Shown here: positions 25,681 through 34,191 of the stretch, one piece after another | Layout of the letters: every line of letters starts with the position of its first letter | Numbering within the stretch: the first letter of the stretch is position 1 | Source of the DNA: an uncultured Collinsella sp. | GTDB lineage: Bacteria > Actinomycetota > Coriobacteriia > Coriobacteriales > Coriobacteriaceae | Length of the DNA stretch: 64,000 nt | Reading direction: 5' to 3' | Assembly (NCBI GenBank): GCA_900540985.1 | Contig: UQIC01000002.1 | Location: 1-64,000, forward strand | Translations under genes and position numbers: made by a program | The notes under the pieces: generated by a model | What the model saw: the letters and a program-made list of their open reading frames with translations, nothing else | What the model was told of the DNA's origin: nothing | Database searches by the model: none

Positions 25681-26730
25681 TTAGAGGAACATCATGAACA
25701 GCTTGGCCATGACAAAGCTGATGAGTCCGCAGGCAGGGAAGGTGAAGAACCAGGTGAACATCATGTCCTTGACGACGCCAAAGTTGATGGCCGAAAGGCG
25801 CTTGACGGCACCGACACCCATAATGGCGCAGGTTTTGATGTGCGTGGAGGACACGGGGATGCCGGTAAGGGTGGCAAGTAGCAGGTTCGCGGCGCCCGCG
25901 AGGTCGGCGGAGAAGCCCTGGTACTTTTCGAGCTTAACCATGCTCTGGCCGACGGACTTGATGATGCGCTCGCCGCCCACGCTGGTGCCGATACCCATGG
26001 TGGCCGAGCACAGCAGCATAATCCAGATGGGGATGCCTGCATCGCCGACGCTCGTCTGGCCGCTGGCAAAGGCCACGCCTAAAAAGAGCACGCCGATGAA
26101 CTTCTGTCCATCCTGCGCGCCGTGCATAAAGCTCATGGCCGCAGCGCTCGCGATCTGAGCGTATTTAAAGAAGACATTGGCACGTCGCCTGTTGGCGGCG
26201 GCGAAAAGGATCGAGACGAGCTTGCACAGGACCCAGCCCATGACAAAGCCCAGGCCGATGGAGAGTGCCAGGCCGTAGATGACCTTCATCCACTCGTGGA
26301 CGTTGACGCTGCTCGCACCGCCGAGGGCGATGGCGGCACCGGTCAGGCCGGCGATAAGGCTGTGGCTTTGCGAGGTGGGGATGCCAAAACGCGACGCTGT
26401 GGCGCCGTAGACGACGATGGAGAACAGCGCCGCGCATAGGCAGGCGAGCGCCATGGTGCTGTTTCCGCCAAAGTCGACGATATGTGAGATGGTGTTGGCG
26501 ACGCTCGCGTTAAAGTGCGTCATGATGAGCACGCCGAGGAAGTTGAATGCGGCGCTCATGAGAATGGCGGCGCGGGCGGGCATGCAACGCGTAGTGACGC
26601 AGGTCGCGATGGCGTTGGGCGCGTCGGTCCATCCATTGACGAAGATGGCGCCCAACGCGAGGATCACGGTGACGGCAAGGACTGGGTTCGACACAATTTG
26701 GCCGAGGAAGGTTGAGAACGTTACGTCCAT
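25681..26730 (-). CDS. pit: Inorganic phosphate transporter, PiT family
   Basis: PiT permeases import metal-phosphate with protons at low affinity. The 349-residue product is strongly hydrophobic. It has the duplicated family signature: GWTDAPNAIATCVTTR near residues 33-48, and GIPVSSTHIKTCAIMGVG near 300-317. SQSHSLIAGLTGAAIALGG and FMHGAQDGQKF are further PiT motifs. It is transcribed with the DUF47 gene that follows. With pstSCAB at 16897-20386, the cell has both high- and low-affinity uptake. The 250-base region before it, up to 26980, shows no other gene. Confidence 0.94.
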   Translation of the reverse strand: MDVTFSTFLGQIVSNPVLAVTVILALGAIFVNGWTDAPNAIATCVTTRCMPARAAILMSAAFNFLGVLIMTHFNASVANTISHIVDFGGNSTMALACLCAALFSIVVYGATASRFGIPTSQSHSLIAGLTGAAIALGGASSVNVHEWMKVIYGLALSIGLGFVMGWVLCKLVSILFAAANRRRANVFFKYAQIASAAAMSFMHGAQDGQKFIGVLFLGVAFASGQTSVGDAGIPIWIMLLCSATMGIGTSVGGERIIKSVGQSMVKLEKYQGFSADLAGAANLLLATLTGIPVSSTHIKTCAIMGVGAVKRLSAINFGVVKDMMFTWFFTFPACGLISFVMAKLFMMFL

Positions 26731-26980
26731 ATATGGGCTTTCTCGAAGTTTGCAGACACGTTACAAAAACATGATAAATCGTATCACCTCCTGCGGGTCT
26801 CTTTACCGAGTTCTGATGGGAGAAGTGAACTTTTTGGCACTAAAATTGAATATTAGCCCTGTTGACCGCGGGTGTTCTTTTTGCTAACACGCCATGCGGA
26901 CACGTGCGATTACTACGACACTCCAAAACCACAGTCTGTTCGCTTTACAACATGCAAACATGCGTTCGATAATAGGGGGC

Positions 26981-27319
26981 ATGGAATATCGACAGACAGA
27001 CGGCAAAACTCGGCGCGTACACAAGCAGTATGTGGACGTCGTGGCTCGCATCCTCGCGGGCGGACAAGTCGTGCCGGTCACCGTCTGCTGGGTCGACGGA
27101 CGTTGTTTTACAATCGATGAAATTATCTCGACCACCGGGTTTGGCCTGACGGTCCACGGCATCCGTACGGCGACCTATAAGGTGCGTTTTGGCGGGCACG
27201 CGACCGAGTTGTATCTGGAGGACCAGACGCGCGAGCGGGCGGACGGCTCGCAGGCACACGTGATGCGTTGGTGGGTCTGGGCCTTTGATCGCACGCTCGA
27301 GGGCGAGCGCCGTAGGTAA
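26981..27319 (+). CDS. Small protein of unknown function
   Basis: I do not recognise a named family with confidence. The 112-residue product is predicted to be mainly beta strand, with a basic start (MEYRQTDGKTRRVHKQYVDV). The segment VPVTVCWVDGRCFTIDEII is followed by alternating strands (TYKVRFGGHATELYLEDQT) and a tryptophan-rich end (MRWWVWAFDRTLE). It resembles the small DUF6504-like actinobacterial proteins in layout. ATG 26981 is chosen because AGGGGG lies just upstream. A hairpin (27366-27384) separates it from the next gene. Confidence 0.65.
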   Translation: MEYRQTDGKTRRVHKQYVDVVARILAGGQVVPVTVCWVDGRCFTIDEIISTTGFGLTVHGIRTATYKVRFGGHATELYLEDQTRERADGSQAHVMRWWVWAFDRTLEGERRR

Positions 27320-27365
27320 GGACGCACGGCATTCGGGTACAATGACAGGAATCTTGTCATCTGCT

Positions 27366-27387
27366 GCGCCGTCTTTCACGGCGCTTT
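27366..27387 (+). terminator. Short hairpin between unknown gene and BI-1 gene
   Basis: GCGCCGT and ACGGCGC form a 7-bp stem with a CTTTC loop, followed only by TTT. It is a weak terminator or a 5' leader hairpin, because the BI-1 ribosome site begins seven bases later. Confidence 0.5.
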
Positions 27388-27402
27388 GTGAAAGGACGAA
27401 GT

Positions 27403-28098
27403 ATGAACGATATCCAGGGCTATCAGAACGGCCCCATCGAGAGCGGCGCAAGCCGCGCCAAGGAGATGTCGCCGCGCGCGTACAATCTCGCCATGTCTGC
27501 CCTGATCTTCTTGGGCTTTTGCGCCATGGGCGCCGGCGCCTACTTTACGAGCACCATGTCGTTTGCGCGCATGATGATGAGCGGCGCCGCCTTGCCGCTG
27601 GTCTTTGGCTCGTTTATTTTGACCATCGTCGGCATGGTCATGATGTCGGCCGCCGCCAGCAAGCAGTCCGTGGGCCTGTCCCTTGTGGGCTACGTAATCT
27701 TTGCGAGTACCTTTGGCCTGACCGCGTCGTTTGGCCTTGCCAACTATGACCTGCCCACCATCAACACTGCCTTTATCGCCACGGCCGCCATCACCTTTGT
27801 CTTTGGCGCCTTGGGCGTGACGTTCCCCAAGTTTTTCCAGCGCGTATATGGCATCGGTTTTGGCATTCTGCTCGCCACTATACTGGTTGAGATCGTGCTG
27901 ATGTTCATGGGCGTCTCGCAGACCATCACCGACCTGATCGTGATCGTGGTGTTCGCCGGCTTCATCGGCTACGACGCCTATGTTGCCACGACGGTGCCGC
28001 CTACGCTGCCCAACGCCGTGCTCACGGCGTCCAATCTGTTCGTGGACATTATCAACGTGTTCTTGCGCATCCTGAACATCCTTGGCCGTCGCGACTAG
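27403..28098 (+). CDS. Bax inhibitor-1/YccA family membrane protein
   Basis: BI-1 (TMBIM/UPF0005) proteins are seven-helix membrane proteins; bacterial members such as YetJ act as pH-sensitive calcium leak channels, and YccA interacts with FtsH. The 231-residue product has a soluble N-terminus of about 30 residues and seven hydrophobic segments. The conserved late region IGYDAYVATT carries the aspartate of the di-aspartyl pH sensor. The C-terminal NLFVDIINVFLRILNILG is typical of the family. ATG 27403 follows AAAGGA. A UUCG-tetraloop terminator follows the gene. Confidence 0.9.
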   Translation: MNDIQGYQNGPIESGASRAKEMSPRAYNLAMSALIFLGFCAMGAGAYFTSTMSFARMMMSGAALPLVFGSFILTIVGMVMMSAAASKQSVGLSLVGYVIFASTFGLTASFGLANYDLPTINTAFIATAAITFVFGALGVTFPKFFQRVYGIGFGILLATILVEIVLMFMGVSQTITDLIVIVVFAGFIGYDAYVATTVPPTLPNAVLTASNLFVDIINVFLRILNILGRRD

Positions 28099-28141
28099 TG
28101 GCGAATTGCGGCGGTGCTTGCCGTGCGTGCAAATCGATGCG

Positions 28142-28171
28142 AAAGGCGGTCCTTCGGGGCCGTCTTTTTTG
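28142..28171 (+). terminator. Intrinsic terminator after BI-1 gene
   Basis: A stem running inward to GGTCC/GGGCC with two G-T pairs closes on a TTCG tetraloop (28153-28156) and is followed by six T residues. Confidence 0.85.
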
Positions 28172-28235
28172 TACGCGGCGGGGTATCATGGATGGGAAAA
28201 GCCGATGGCGGCAGCGACAGGAAAGGTGACCACTT

Positions 28236-29369
28236 ATGGCAGACGTCGACAACAGGAACCGTAACCGCAGGCCCAACCGCGCGGGACAGCCCAACCCCAA
28301 GCGCGAGGCTCGCGCCAAGGCCGCCGAGCGTCACGTGGCAACTGTGTCCGAAGCGTGCGCCAAGGATATCGAGCGTTCGCTTGCCGGTGTGTGCGAGTTC
28401 GATGGTATGCCTGCCGGTTTTGTCGCGGCGATGAAGGCCAAGGCCCAAGCGGCCGACGCTGTCGAGGAACAGGTTGCCGAGGAGTCTGAGGCCGCCGAGG
28501 CCGAGACCGCTGAGGTTGCGTCCGCCGAGACCGAGGTTACGGCCGAGCCTGCACCCGCAGAGGAGGCCACGGAGACCGAGTCCGCGCCTGCCGCCGAGGA
28601 GCCCGCTCCGGTCCTGCCCGAGGTCACCGTGCTCGACGCCTCTGCCACGCAGGCCATTCTGGATAACGGCCGAGGCTACGCGCAATTCTGCGACATGGCC
28701 GTGCTCGCCTTTGCCTCGTTCACCAACCCGGGCGGCGGCTACATCCAGGGCTATCTGGGTCAGGAGGCCACGCTCTGTGCCGATTCGTACCTGTACAACG
28801 TGCTCGATAAACAGCGCAAATGGTACGGCGAGAACCGTCGCCGCAACATCAACTGTGAGCTGTACCGCAACCGTGCGCTGGTGGTGCCCGCGGTGCGTTT
28901 CGACCGCAACCATGTGCACGCCTATGCCGACGTAATCGTCGCCGCCGCGCCCAACGCCAAGCGCGCTCGCCAGGAGTATCGCGTGGGTGACGATGCCTTG
29001 CTGGACGCCCTGCGCGATCGCATCCGCTTTGTGCTTGCCATCTGCGACGAGCTGGGTCGCGAGAAGCTCGTGCTGGGCGCTTGGGGCTGCGACAACAACG
29101 GCTTTGACGCCGAGGCCGTGGCCGAGCTCTTCCGCAAGGAGCTCGCATCGGGCGACTTTAAGGTCAAGCAGGTCTTTTTTGCCGTACCCTCTACGCGCTG
29201 GGACGAAGATTTTGCCAAGTTCGAGCACGTGCTGGCAAACTTCCCCGAGCGCAACGAGGAGTCCTATGCCCAGGTTGCCGCTCGCGCTGCGGCTGCCCGC
29301 GCCGCCGAGCAGGCCCAGGCTGCCGCCGAGGACGATGAAGACGATGACGATTGGCGCAAGTACCTGTAA
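28236..29369 (+). CDS. TIGR02452/PARG-like macrodomain protein with altered catalytic motif
   Basis: The C-terminal two thirds belong to the bacterial-type poly(ADP-ribose) glycohydrolase family (TIGR02452), whose members cleave ADP-ribose chains. The 377-residue product has a basic N-terminus and a long Ala/Glu/Pro low-complexity linker near residues 65-130. The catalytic domain follows. Its signature region reads FTNPGGGYIQGYLGQEATLC near 164-183. The family signature is GGG, six to eight residues, then QEE, where the second Glu is catalytic; here that position is Ala. LGAWGCDNNGFD near 287-298 is the late conserved loop. It may bind ADP-ribose without cleaving it. Confidence 0.82.
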   Translation: MADVDNRNRNRRPNRAGQPNPKREARAKAAERHVATVSEACAKDIERSLAGVCEFDGMPAGFVAAMKAKAQAADAVEEQVAEESEAAEAETAEVASAETEVTAEPAPAEEATETESAPAAEEPAPVLPEVTVLDASATQAILDNGRGYAQFCDMAVLAFASFTNPGGGYIQGYLGQEATLCADSYLYNVLDKQRKWYGENRRRNINCELYRNRALVVPAVRFDRNHVHAYADVIVAAAPNAKRARQEYRVGDDALLDALRDRIRFVLAICDELGREKLVLGAWGCDNNGFDAEAVAELFRKELASGDFKVKQVFFAVPSTRWDEDFAKFEHVLANFPERNEESYAQVAARAAAARAAEQAQAAAEDDEDDDDWRKYL

Positions 29370-29397
29370 TCGGTGTGTGCTGACAGATAGGTCGATC

Positions 29398-29433
29398 CGG
29401 CGGGAGAGACTGCTCCCGCCGACTTTTTCTTTT
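29398..29433 (+). terminator. Intrinsic terminator after PARG-like gene
   Basis: CGGCGGGAG (29398-29406) and CTCCCGCCG (29413-29421) form a 9-bp perfect stem, followed by ACTTTTTCTTTTT. Confidence 0.92.
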
Positions 29434-29453
29434 TACTAGAGGAAGGGCTTACG

Positions 29454-30113
29454 ATGAAAAACGTTCTGTGCTTTGGCGACAGTAATACCTACGGCTATGA
29501 TCCGGCGGGCATGCGCGACGGCACCGCGGTACGCTATGCGCACGATGTGCGCTGGTGCGGTGTGGCCCAGCGCGACCTGGGCGAGGGCTGGCACGTGATT
29601 GAGGAAGGCCTCAACGGCCGCACGACGGTACGCGACGACATGTGCCATCTGGACACTAATCTCAACGGCATCCGCGCGTTGCCGATGCTGCTCGAGGCTC
29701 ATAAGCCGCTGGATGCGATCGTGATTATGCTGGGCACCAACGACTGCAAGACGGTCTTTAGCGTGGGGGCTGCCGATATCGCTGACGGTGCCATGGCGCT
29801 GATTCGCACCGTCCGTGCGTTTCCCTGGACCGAAGCCGCGCCCTGCCCGCGTATTCTGCTGATGGCGCCTATCAAGATTAAACCGCAGATCGCCGATGTG
29901 TACATGACCGACTTTGACGAGCGCTCCGTCGAGGCCTCGGAGCATTTTGCCGAATACTATGCGTATGCTGCTAAACAGTTTGGCTGCGACTTTTTGAATG
30001 CCGCTGATTTTGCCGAGCCGGGCGATATCGATTATCTGCACATGATGCCCGAAAGCCACGAGAGCCTGGGCCACGCCGTGGCAGCCAAGCTCCAAGAGAT
30101 GCTCGGAGAGTAG
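29454..30113 (+). CDS. SGNH-hydrolase family esterase/lipase
   Basis: The 219-residue product is an SGNH (GDSL-like) hydrolase. Block I is CFGDSNTYGYDP near residues 6-17, with the nucleophile serine in GDSN. Block II has EEGLNGRTT, block III MLGTNDCKTVF near 97-107, and the late block has DYLHMMPESHESLG with the catalytic Asp and His. No signal peptide is seen, so it acts in the cytoplasm. These enzymes remove acyl groups from carbohydrates, lipids or thioesters; the substrate is unknown. The ATG follows GAGGAAGGG. A long palindrome lies between its stop and thiD. Confidence 0.9.
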   Translation: MKNVLCFGDSNTYGYDPAGMRDGTAVRYAHDVRWCGVAQRDLGEGWHVIEEGLNGRTTVRDDMCHLDTNLNGIRALPMLLEAHKPLDAIVIMLGTNDCKTVFSVGAADIADGAMALIRTVRAFPWTEAAPCPRILLMAPIKIKPQIADVYMTDFDERSVEASEHFAEYYAYAAKQFGCDFLNAADFAEPGDIDYLHMMPESHESLGHAVAAKLQEMLGE

Positions 30114-30118
30114 CGCGA

Positions 30119-30165
30119 CCCCAAGCCACCGCAAAGGGGACGGGCGCCTTTGCGGTGGCTTGGGG
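30119..30165. repeat. 19-bp perfect palindrome between convergent genes
   Basis: Arms 30119-30137 and 30147-30165 are exact complements around a 9-base loop; they contain CCACCGCAAAGG/CCTTTGCGGTGG. There is no T-run on either side, yet it fills the gap between two converging genes. It may be a bidirectional stop or a dispersed palindromic repeat. Confidence 0.75.
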
Positions 30166-30174
30166 CTGCGGATC

Positions 30175-31005
30175 TTAATACTGCCACATGTGGTTGACGG
30201 GGCCGGAGCCTTTGCCCATGTCAAAGCCGGCGGCCAGAGCGCCCGTTAGGTAGGCCTTGCCGGCGTTGACGGCGTCGGCAAGATCCATGCCCTGGGCCAG
30301 CGCGCAGGCGATGGCGGACGAGAGCGTGCAACCGGTGCCATGCGTGTTGCCGGTCTCGATGCGCTTGTGGCGAAACCACGTGGTGAGCGGATCGCCCAGG
30401 TGGTTGCCCTCGTCATCGAGCGGCGCGGGCTCTGCTAGCACATCGTTGGCCTCATTGACAAAATGCCCGCCCTTAACGAGGGACGCGCAGCCAAAGCGGC
30501 GGGTGAGGAGCATGGCAGCGTTTTGCTGCGTGCGCTCGGAATCGACCTCGTAGTCGAGCAGCGCCATGGCCTCGGGAATGTTGGGCGTGATGACGGTCGC
30601 CAACGGGAACAGGCGACGTGTGAGCGCCTCGGCGGCATCCTCGGCAATGAGGCGAGCGCCCGAAGTGGCGACCATGACAGGATCGACGACGATATTTTGT
30701 GCGTCCCAGGCACTCAGGCGGTCGGCGATAACCTCGATAATCTCGGCAGAGGAAACCATGCCGATCTTGACAGCGCTGGGTCGGATATCGTCAAAAACGG
30801 CATCGATCTGCGCCGCGACAATATCCGGGGAGATATTCTGCACGGCGGTGACACCGAGCGTGTTTTGTACGGTGATAGCGGTGATGGCTGTCTCGGCATA
30901 CAGACGGTGCGCCGTGATGGTCTTAATGTCTGCCTGAATGCCGGCGCCACCGCTGGAATCGGATCCTGCGATGGATAGAACGGCTGGTACCTTACTGCGA
31001 TCCAT
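30175..31005 (-). CDS. thiD: Hydroxymethylpyrimidine/phosphomethylpyrimidine kinase
   Basis: ThiD phosphorylates HMP to HMP-PP for thiamine synthesis. The 276-residue product is a ribokinase-fold enzyme with the typical opening VLSIAGSDSSGGAGIQADIK. MVSSAEIIEVIADRL, VVDPVMVATSGARLI and TPNIPEAMALLDYE follow. The C-terminal anion hole and catalytic aspartate lie in NTHGTGCTLSSAIACALA. It is downstream of thiC on the same strand, 182 bases away; an own promoter is possible, since the minus strand shows TATAAT near 31053-31058. Other thi genes are outside the window. Confidence 0.95.
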   Translation of the reverse strand: MDRSKVPAVLSIAGSDSSGGAGIQADIKTITAHRLYAETAITAITVQNTLGVTAVQNISPDIVAAQIDAVFDDIRPSAVKIGMVSSAEIIEVIADRLSAWDAQNIVVDPVMVATSGARLIAEDAAEALTRRLFPLATVITPNIPEAMALLDYEVDSERTQQNAAMLLTRRFGCASLVKGGHFVNEANDVLAEPAPLDDEGNHLGDPLTTWFRHKRIETGNTHGTGCTLSSAIACALAQGMDLADAVNAGKAYLTGALAAGFDMGKGSGPVNHMWQY

Positions 31006-31187
31006 GTTCGCTCCCTTGTCCGGTCGGATTCAAATGGGTCTTTTACCCCGCATTATAAAGATGCCCAGGCCGGCGATATGCCGAACCCGGGCGCGAGATG
31101 CAATTTTTACGCAAATGCAGGCAAATGTTCACAAGTTAACAATTGGCAGGTGCTGCGGCGAGCCTATAGGCGATCGCGGCGATAAGG

Positions 31188-32522
31188 TTAGTCCTCCATG
31201 CCAAGGTCGATCGTCGTACCCTCAAACACCTTGTTAACGGTGCGGACGGCGCACATCTTGCCACACATGGTGCAAGTGCCCTCGGTGGCGGCGGGAGACT
31301 CCTCGTAGCGCTTCTTGCCCGTAACCGGGTCGAGCGCGCACTTCCACATGGCGTCCCAGTCGAGCTTGCGGCGTGCCTGGCCCATCTTGTCGTCCATGTC
31401 GCGGGCGTGGGGCACCTTTTTGGCGATATCGGCAGCGTGTGCGGCGATCTTGGTGGCCATGAGGCCATCGAGCACGTCCTGGGCGTTGGGCAGGCACAGG
31501 TGCTCGGCCGGTGTCACGTAGCACAGGAAGTCGGCACCGGAGCTGGCGGAGATGGCGCCGCCGATGGCAGCGGTGATGTGGTCGTAACCCACGCCGATAT
31601 CGGTCACCAGCGGCCCGAGCACATAGAACGGGGCGTTGTGGCACAGGCGCTTCTGTAGCTTCATGTTGGCAGCGATCTCGTCGAGCGCCATGTGACCCGG
31701 GCCCTCGACCATGACCTGGACGCCGGCGGCCCAAGCGCGCTTGCACAGCTTGCCCAGCTCGATCATCTCAGCGGTCTCGGTGGCGTCGTTGGAGTCGTAG
31801 AGGCAGCCCGGGCGGCAGGAGTCGCCGAGCGAAATCGTCACGTCGTACTCGTGGCAAATCTCGAGCAACTCGTCGTAGAACTCATAGAACGGGTTCTCGT
31901 TACCGGTGACCTCCATCCAGCCAAACAGCAGTGAGCCGCCGCGGCTCACGATGTTCATCAGGCGGCCGGTCTCCTTAAAGGTCTTGGTGACCGACTTGTT
32001 GATGCCGCAGTGAATGGTCATAAAGTCCACGCCGTCCTCGGCATGCGCGCGCACGACTTCGAACAGGTCGTCCTTGGTAAGCTTGACCAGCGGCTTTTCC
32101 ATGTAGCCGATGGCGTCGTACATGGGGACGGTGCCTACCATGAGCGGCGTCTCGTCGATGAGCTGCTGGCGGAACTGGCGCGTCTTGCCCGAGTTGGAGA
32201 GGTCCATGATGGCGTCGGCGCCAAAGTCCTCGGCGATCTTGACCTTCTTCCATTCCTCGACGGCATCGGCCTTGTCGCCCGAGATGCCCAAGTTCACGTT
32301 GACCTTGGTGGACAGGCCTTCACCGACGCCAAAGGCGCGCATGCCTTTTTTGATGTGCACGATGTTGGCGGGAATGGCGATGCGGCCGTCGGCCACGCGC
32401 TCGCGGATGTACTCGGGGTCGCGATGCTCGCGCTCGGCGACTTCCTTCATCTGCGGCGTGATCTGCCCGGCACGGGCGAAGTCGATTTGCGTGACGAGCT
32501 TGGGCTCGGTCTGTGTGCTCAT
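31188..32522 (-). CDS. thiC: Phosphomethylpyrimidine synthase ThiC
   Basis: ThiC is the radical-SAM enzyme that rearranges aminoimidazole ribotide to HMP-phosphate. The start ATG at 32522 (reading MSTQTEPKLVTQID) follows GAAGGGAGC. The 444-residue product has the short bacterial form, with NLGISGDKADAVEEWKKVK, MTIHCGINKSVTKTFKET and SLGDSCRPGCLYDSND near the centre. The C-terminal cluster motif is CTMCGKMC. That spacing is C-x2-C-x3-C, one residue shorter than the common C-x2-C-x4-C, a form I believe occurs in anaerobe homologues. A TPP riboswitch lies immediately upstream. Confidence 0.96.
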   Translation of the reverse strand: MSTQTEPKLVTQIDFARAGQITPQMKEVAEREHRDPEYIRERVADGRIAIPANIVHIKKGMRAFGVGEGLSTKVNVNLGISGDKADAVEEWKKVKIAEDFGADAIMDLSNSGKTRQFRQQLIDETPLMVGTVPMYDAIGYMEKPLVKLTKDDLFEVVRAHAEDGVDFMTIHCGINKSVTKTFKETGRLMNIVSRGGSLLFGWMEVTGNENPFYEFYDELLEICHEYDVTISLGDSCRPGCLYDSNDATETAEMIELGKLCKRAWAAGVQVMVEGPGHMALDEIAANMKLQKRLCHNAPFYVLGPLVTDIGVGYDHITAAIGGAISASSGADFLCYVTPAEHLCLPNAQDVLDGLMATKIAAHAADIAKKVPHARDMDDKMGQARRKLDWDAMWKCALDPVTGKKRYEESPAATEGTCTMCGKMCAVRTVNKVFEGTTIDLGMED

Positions 32523-32530
32523 TGGCACGG

Positions 32531-32622
32531 CTCCCTTCGTTGGCATTACCCATATCAGGTTTGCGGGTCAGGGCGGGCGCGCCCAGTCTCAGCCTGCCGT
32601 CTTGTCCTGCAAGCTCCCCGTT
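32531..32622 (-). promoter_or_regulatory. TPP (thi-box) riboswitch controlling thiC
   Basis: On the minus strand the region starts ACGGGGAGCTTG, then reads GGCTGAGACTGGG, CCCTGACCCGC, AACCTGATATGGGTAATGCC and AACGAAGGGAG. These are the hallmark strands of the thiamine pyrophosphate aptamer, in order. The last strand overlaps the thiC ribosome site, so ligand binding could directly hide it. A minus-strand TATACT (32638-32643) could be the promoter -10. Confidence 0.95.
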
Positions 32623-32693
32623 TATGTAATGGGCTCAAGTATAGCTCGAATGGGTACGATTGGCCTAAAGAGCGTGCCTGTGGGGAGGCGTAC

Positions 32694-33215
32694 ATGGAAG
32701 ACAAGCATCTATATCGAGAGACACGATGGGATGTATCGGCCGAGGAGGGCCGTGCGCACCATGGCCTTGTCGCGATTGGTTTTGCGGTGCTTGCCGTGCT
32801 GGTGATTGCCTTTTGTATTTGGACGTTTGGCGGTCGCGGCGGCGCTGCCTGGGAGTTTGAGGCCGATGATAGCCTACCGATTATGGCGGTGAGGAGTACT
32901 GGCGGTAATGCCAATACGCTCGCCGTTCCGGGCGATTATTGGTACCCGCGCGATGAGTTTGTGCAGTTGCAGCTGAGTGGTGGGTCCATTCCAGGCGAAG
33001 AAATCGAACGCGTGACGTTTGACGCGGCGCTCAAAACGCTGACGGTGAAGCTCAAAGATCAAGGAGATGTGCCCACGACCATGGATATCGCCCTGACGGA
33101 ATGGCGTCTGGAGCCCCCGTCGGGCGTCAAGGTGTCCGAGGTGGAGCATGTCAAGATTACCTATCAGGACGGCACGACAAATGAAATTGCCAAAGCCGAC
33201 GGCTTGGCGGAATAG
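32694..33215 (+). CDS. Membrane-anchored protein of unknown function
   Basis: I do not recognise a family. The 173-residue product starts with a charged cytoplasmic segment of about 28 residues (EDKHLYRETRWDVSAEEGRA). One hydrophobic helix follows (LVAIGFAVLAVLVIAFCIWTF, near 30-50), then an extracytoplasmic beta-rich domain (YWYPRDEFVQLQLSGG, EVEHVKITYQDGTTNEI). ATG 32694 has GGGGAGG at 32682-32688. It is divergent from thiC, sharing a 70-base region with the riboswitch, and convergent with yaaA. The N-in, C-out layout suggests an exported sensor or cell-surface role, but nothing more can be said. Confidence 0.75.
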   Translation: MEDKHLYRETRWDVSAEEGRAHHGLVAIGFAVLAVLVIAFCIWTFGGRGGAAWEFEADDSLPIMAVRSTGGNANTLAVPGDYWYPRDEFVQLQLSGGSIPGEEIERVTFDAALKTLTVKLKDQGDVPTTMDIALTEWRLEPPSGVKVSEVEHVKITYQDGTTNEIAKADGLAE

Positions 33216-33255
33216 ACGTCGTGCCTAGGCAGCACATTCAAGAGTAGCGGTGGTC

Positions 33256-34065
33256 CTACAAGGCCTGTTCGTTCAGGAAGACCAAAGTGTTTTTATTTGA
33301 AAGCTCGGGAAGGTGACGATAGCCAACGTCGAACGCGGTGAGCCCGCTTACATCCTCGAGCTTGTTTTCTGCCATCCAGCGCACCATGGAGCCGCGCGCC
33401 TTTTTGCTGGCGGTCGAGCGCTGGATGGGCTTGCCGTTGCGGATGTCTTCACCAAAGAGGCATGTGACGACCGTGACATCGGTGGTGAGGCGGGGCAGAA
33501 CGGCTTTGGCGTATTCCGCGCTGGCGAGATTGACGATCGTAGCGTTGGAGCTCGCCGGAGCGATGGTCCGTGCGAGCTTGTCGCCCCAAAACGCGTAGAG
33601 GTCTCGGGCATCGTCGACGGCAAGCTTTGCGCCCATCTCCAGCCGATACGGTTCAACGGCATGAAAGGGGCGTACGCATCCGTAAAGGCCCGAGAGGATC
33701 CATAGATGGTCTTGCAGCCATGCGAGCTGCGTGGAATCCATCACCTCGGGCGCCATGCTCTGGTATTGAATACCGTGATAGGACATGACGGCGGGGGAGA
33801 GGCGACGTGCGATACCGGAATCGGCGAGGTCGGCATCGCTCAGGACGGGCATAAATTCGTGAAGCGTATCCAGGCACGTTGTAAGCAGCCTGTCGCTCAC
33901 GTTCCAAAGGGCCTGAAGGCCTGCCGCGCCGTCCTCGTGTTCGATGCCCAGCAGTGCCTGATGGAGCCGGGCCGTCTGATGTGCAAAAGGCGGTATGCCC
34001 CAAACGTCAAAGGCATCTTGAGCTGTCCGCATCTGTTTGGCGGGCGAAATGACGACCTGTAGCAC
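33256..34065 (-). CDS. yaaA: YaaA/DUF328 peroxide stress protein
   Basis: YaaA limits free iron and protects from peroxide in E. coli; the fold also binds DNA. The 269-residue product starts VVISPAKQMRTAQDAF, the family opening. It has LSPAVMSYHGIQYQSM near residues 89-104, the central ILSGLYGCVRPFHAVEPYRLEMG, YAFWGDKLA and NLASAEYAKAV. KKARGSMVRWMAEN near 222-235 is the C-terminal block. It follows the M18 aminopeptidase gene on the minus strand, separated by a hairpin repeat at 34087-34155. Confidence 0.93.
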   Translation of the reverse strand: MLQVVISPAKQMRTAQDAFDVWGIPPFAHQTARLHQALLGIEHEDGAAGLQALWNVSDRLLTTCLDTLHEFMPVLSDADLADSGIARRLSPAVMSYHGIQYQSMAPEVMDSTQLAWLQDHLWILSGLYGCVRPFHAVEPYRLEMGAKLAVDDARDLYAFWGDKLARTIAPASSNATIVNLASAEYAKAVLPRLTTDVTVVTCLFGEDIRNGKPIQRSTASKKARGSMVRWMAENKLEDVSGLTAFDVGYRHLPELSNKNTLVFLNEQAL

Positions 34066-34086
34066 GGAATCCTGCTCCCGCTAAAA

Positions 34087-34155
34087 AAGTTGCGGTGAAA
34101 TGCAGACTGCTTTCCCTGTTGGAAGGCCTAATGAATCCGTATTTCACCGCAAGTT
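34087..34155. repeat. TTGCGGTGAAAT palindromic repeat, copy 1
   Basis: TTGCGGTGAAAT (34090-34101) pairs with ATTTCACCGCAA (34141-34152) across a 39-base centre that holds a small TTCC/GGAA hairpin. The flank AAGTTGCGGTGAAAT is identical to the arm of the 27-bp palindrome at 55027-55097. It lies between two minus-strand genes. Confidence 0.7.
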
Positions 34156-34191
34156 ATGAAGGGCTGATTGGGCTCGTTTTACGAGGGCTGG

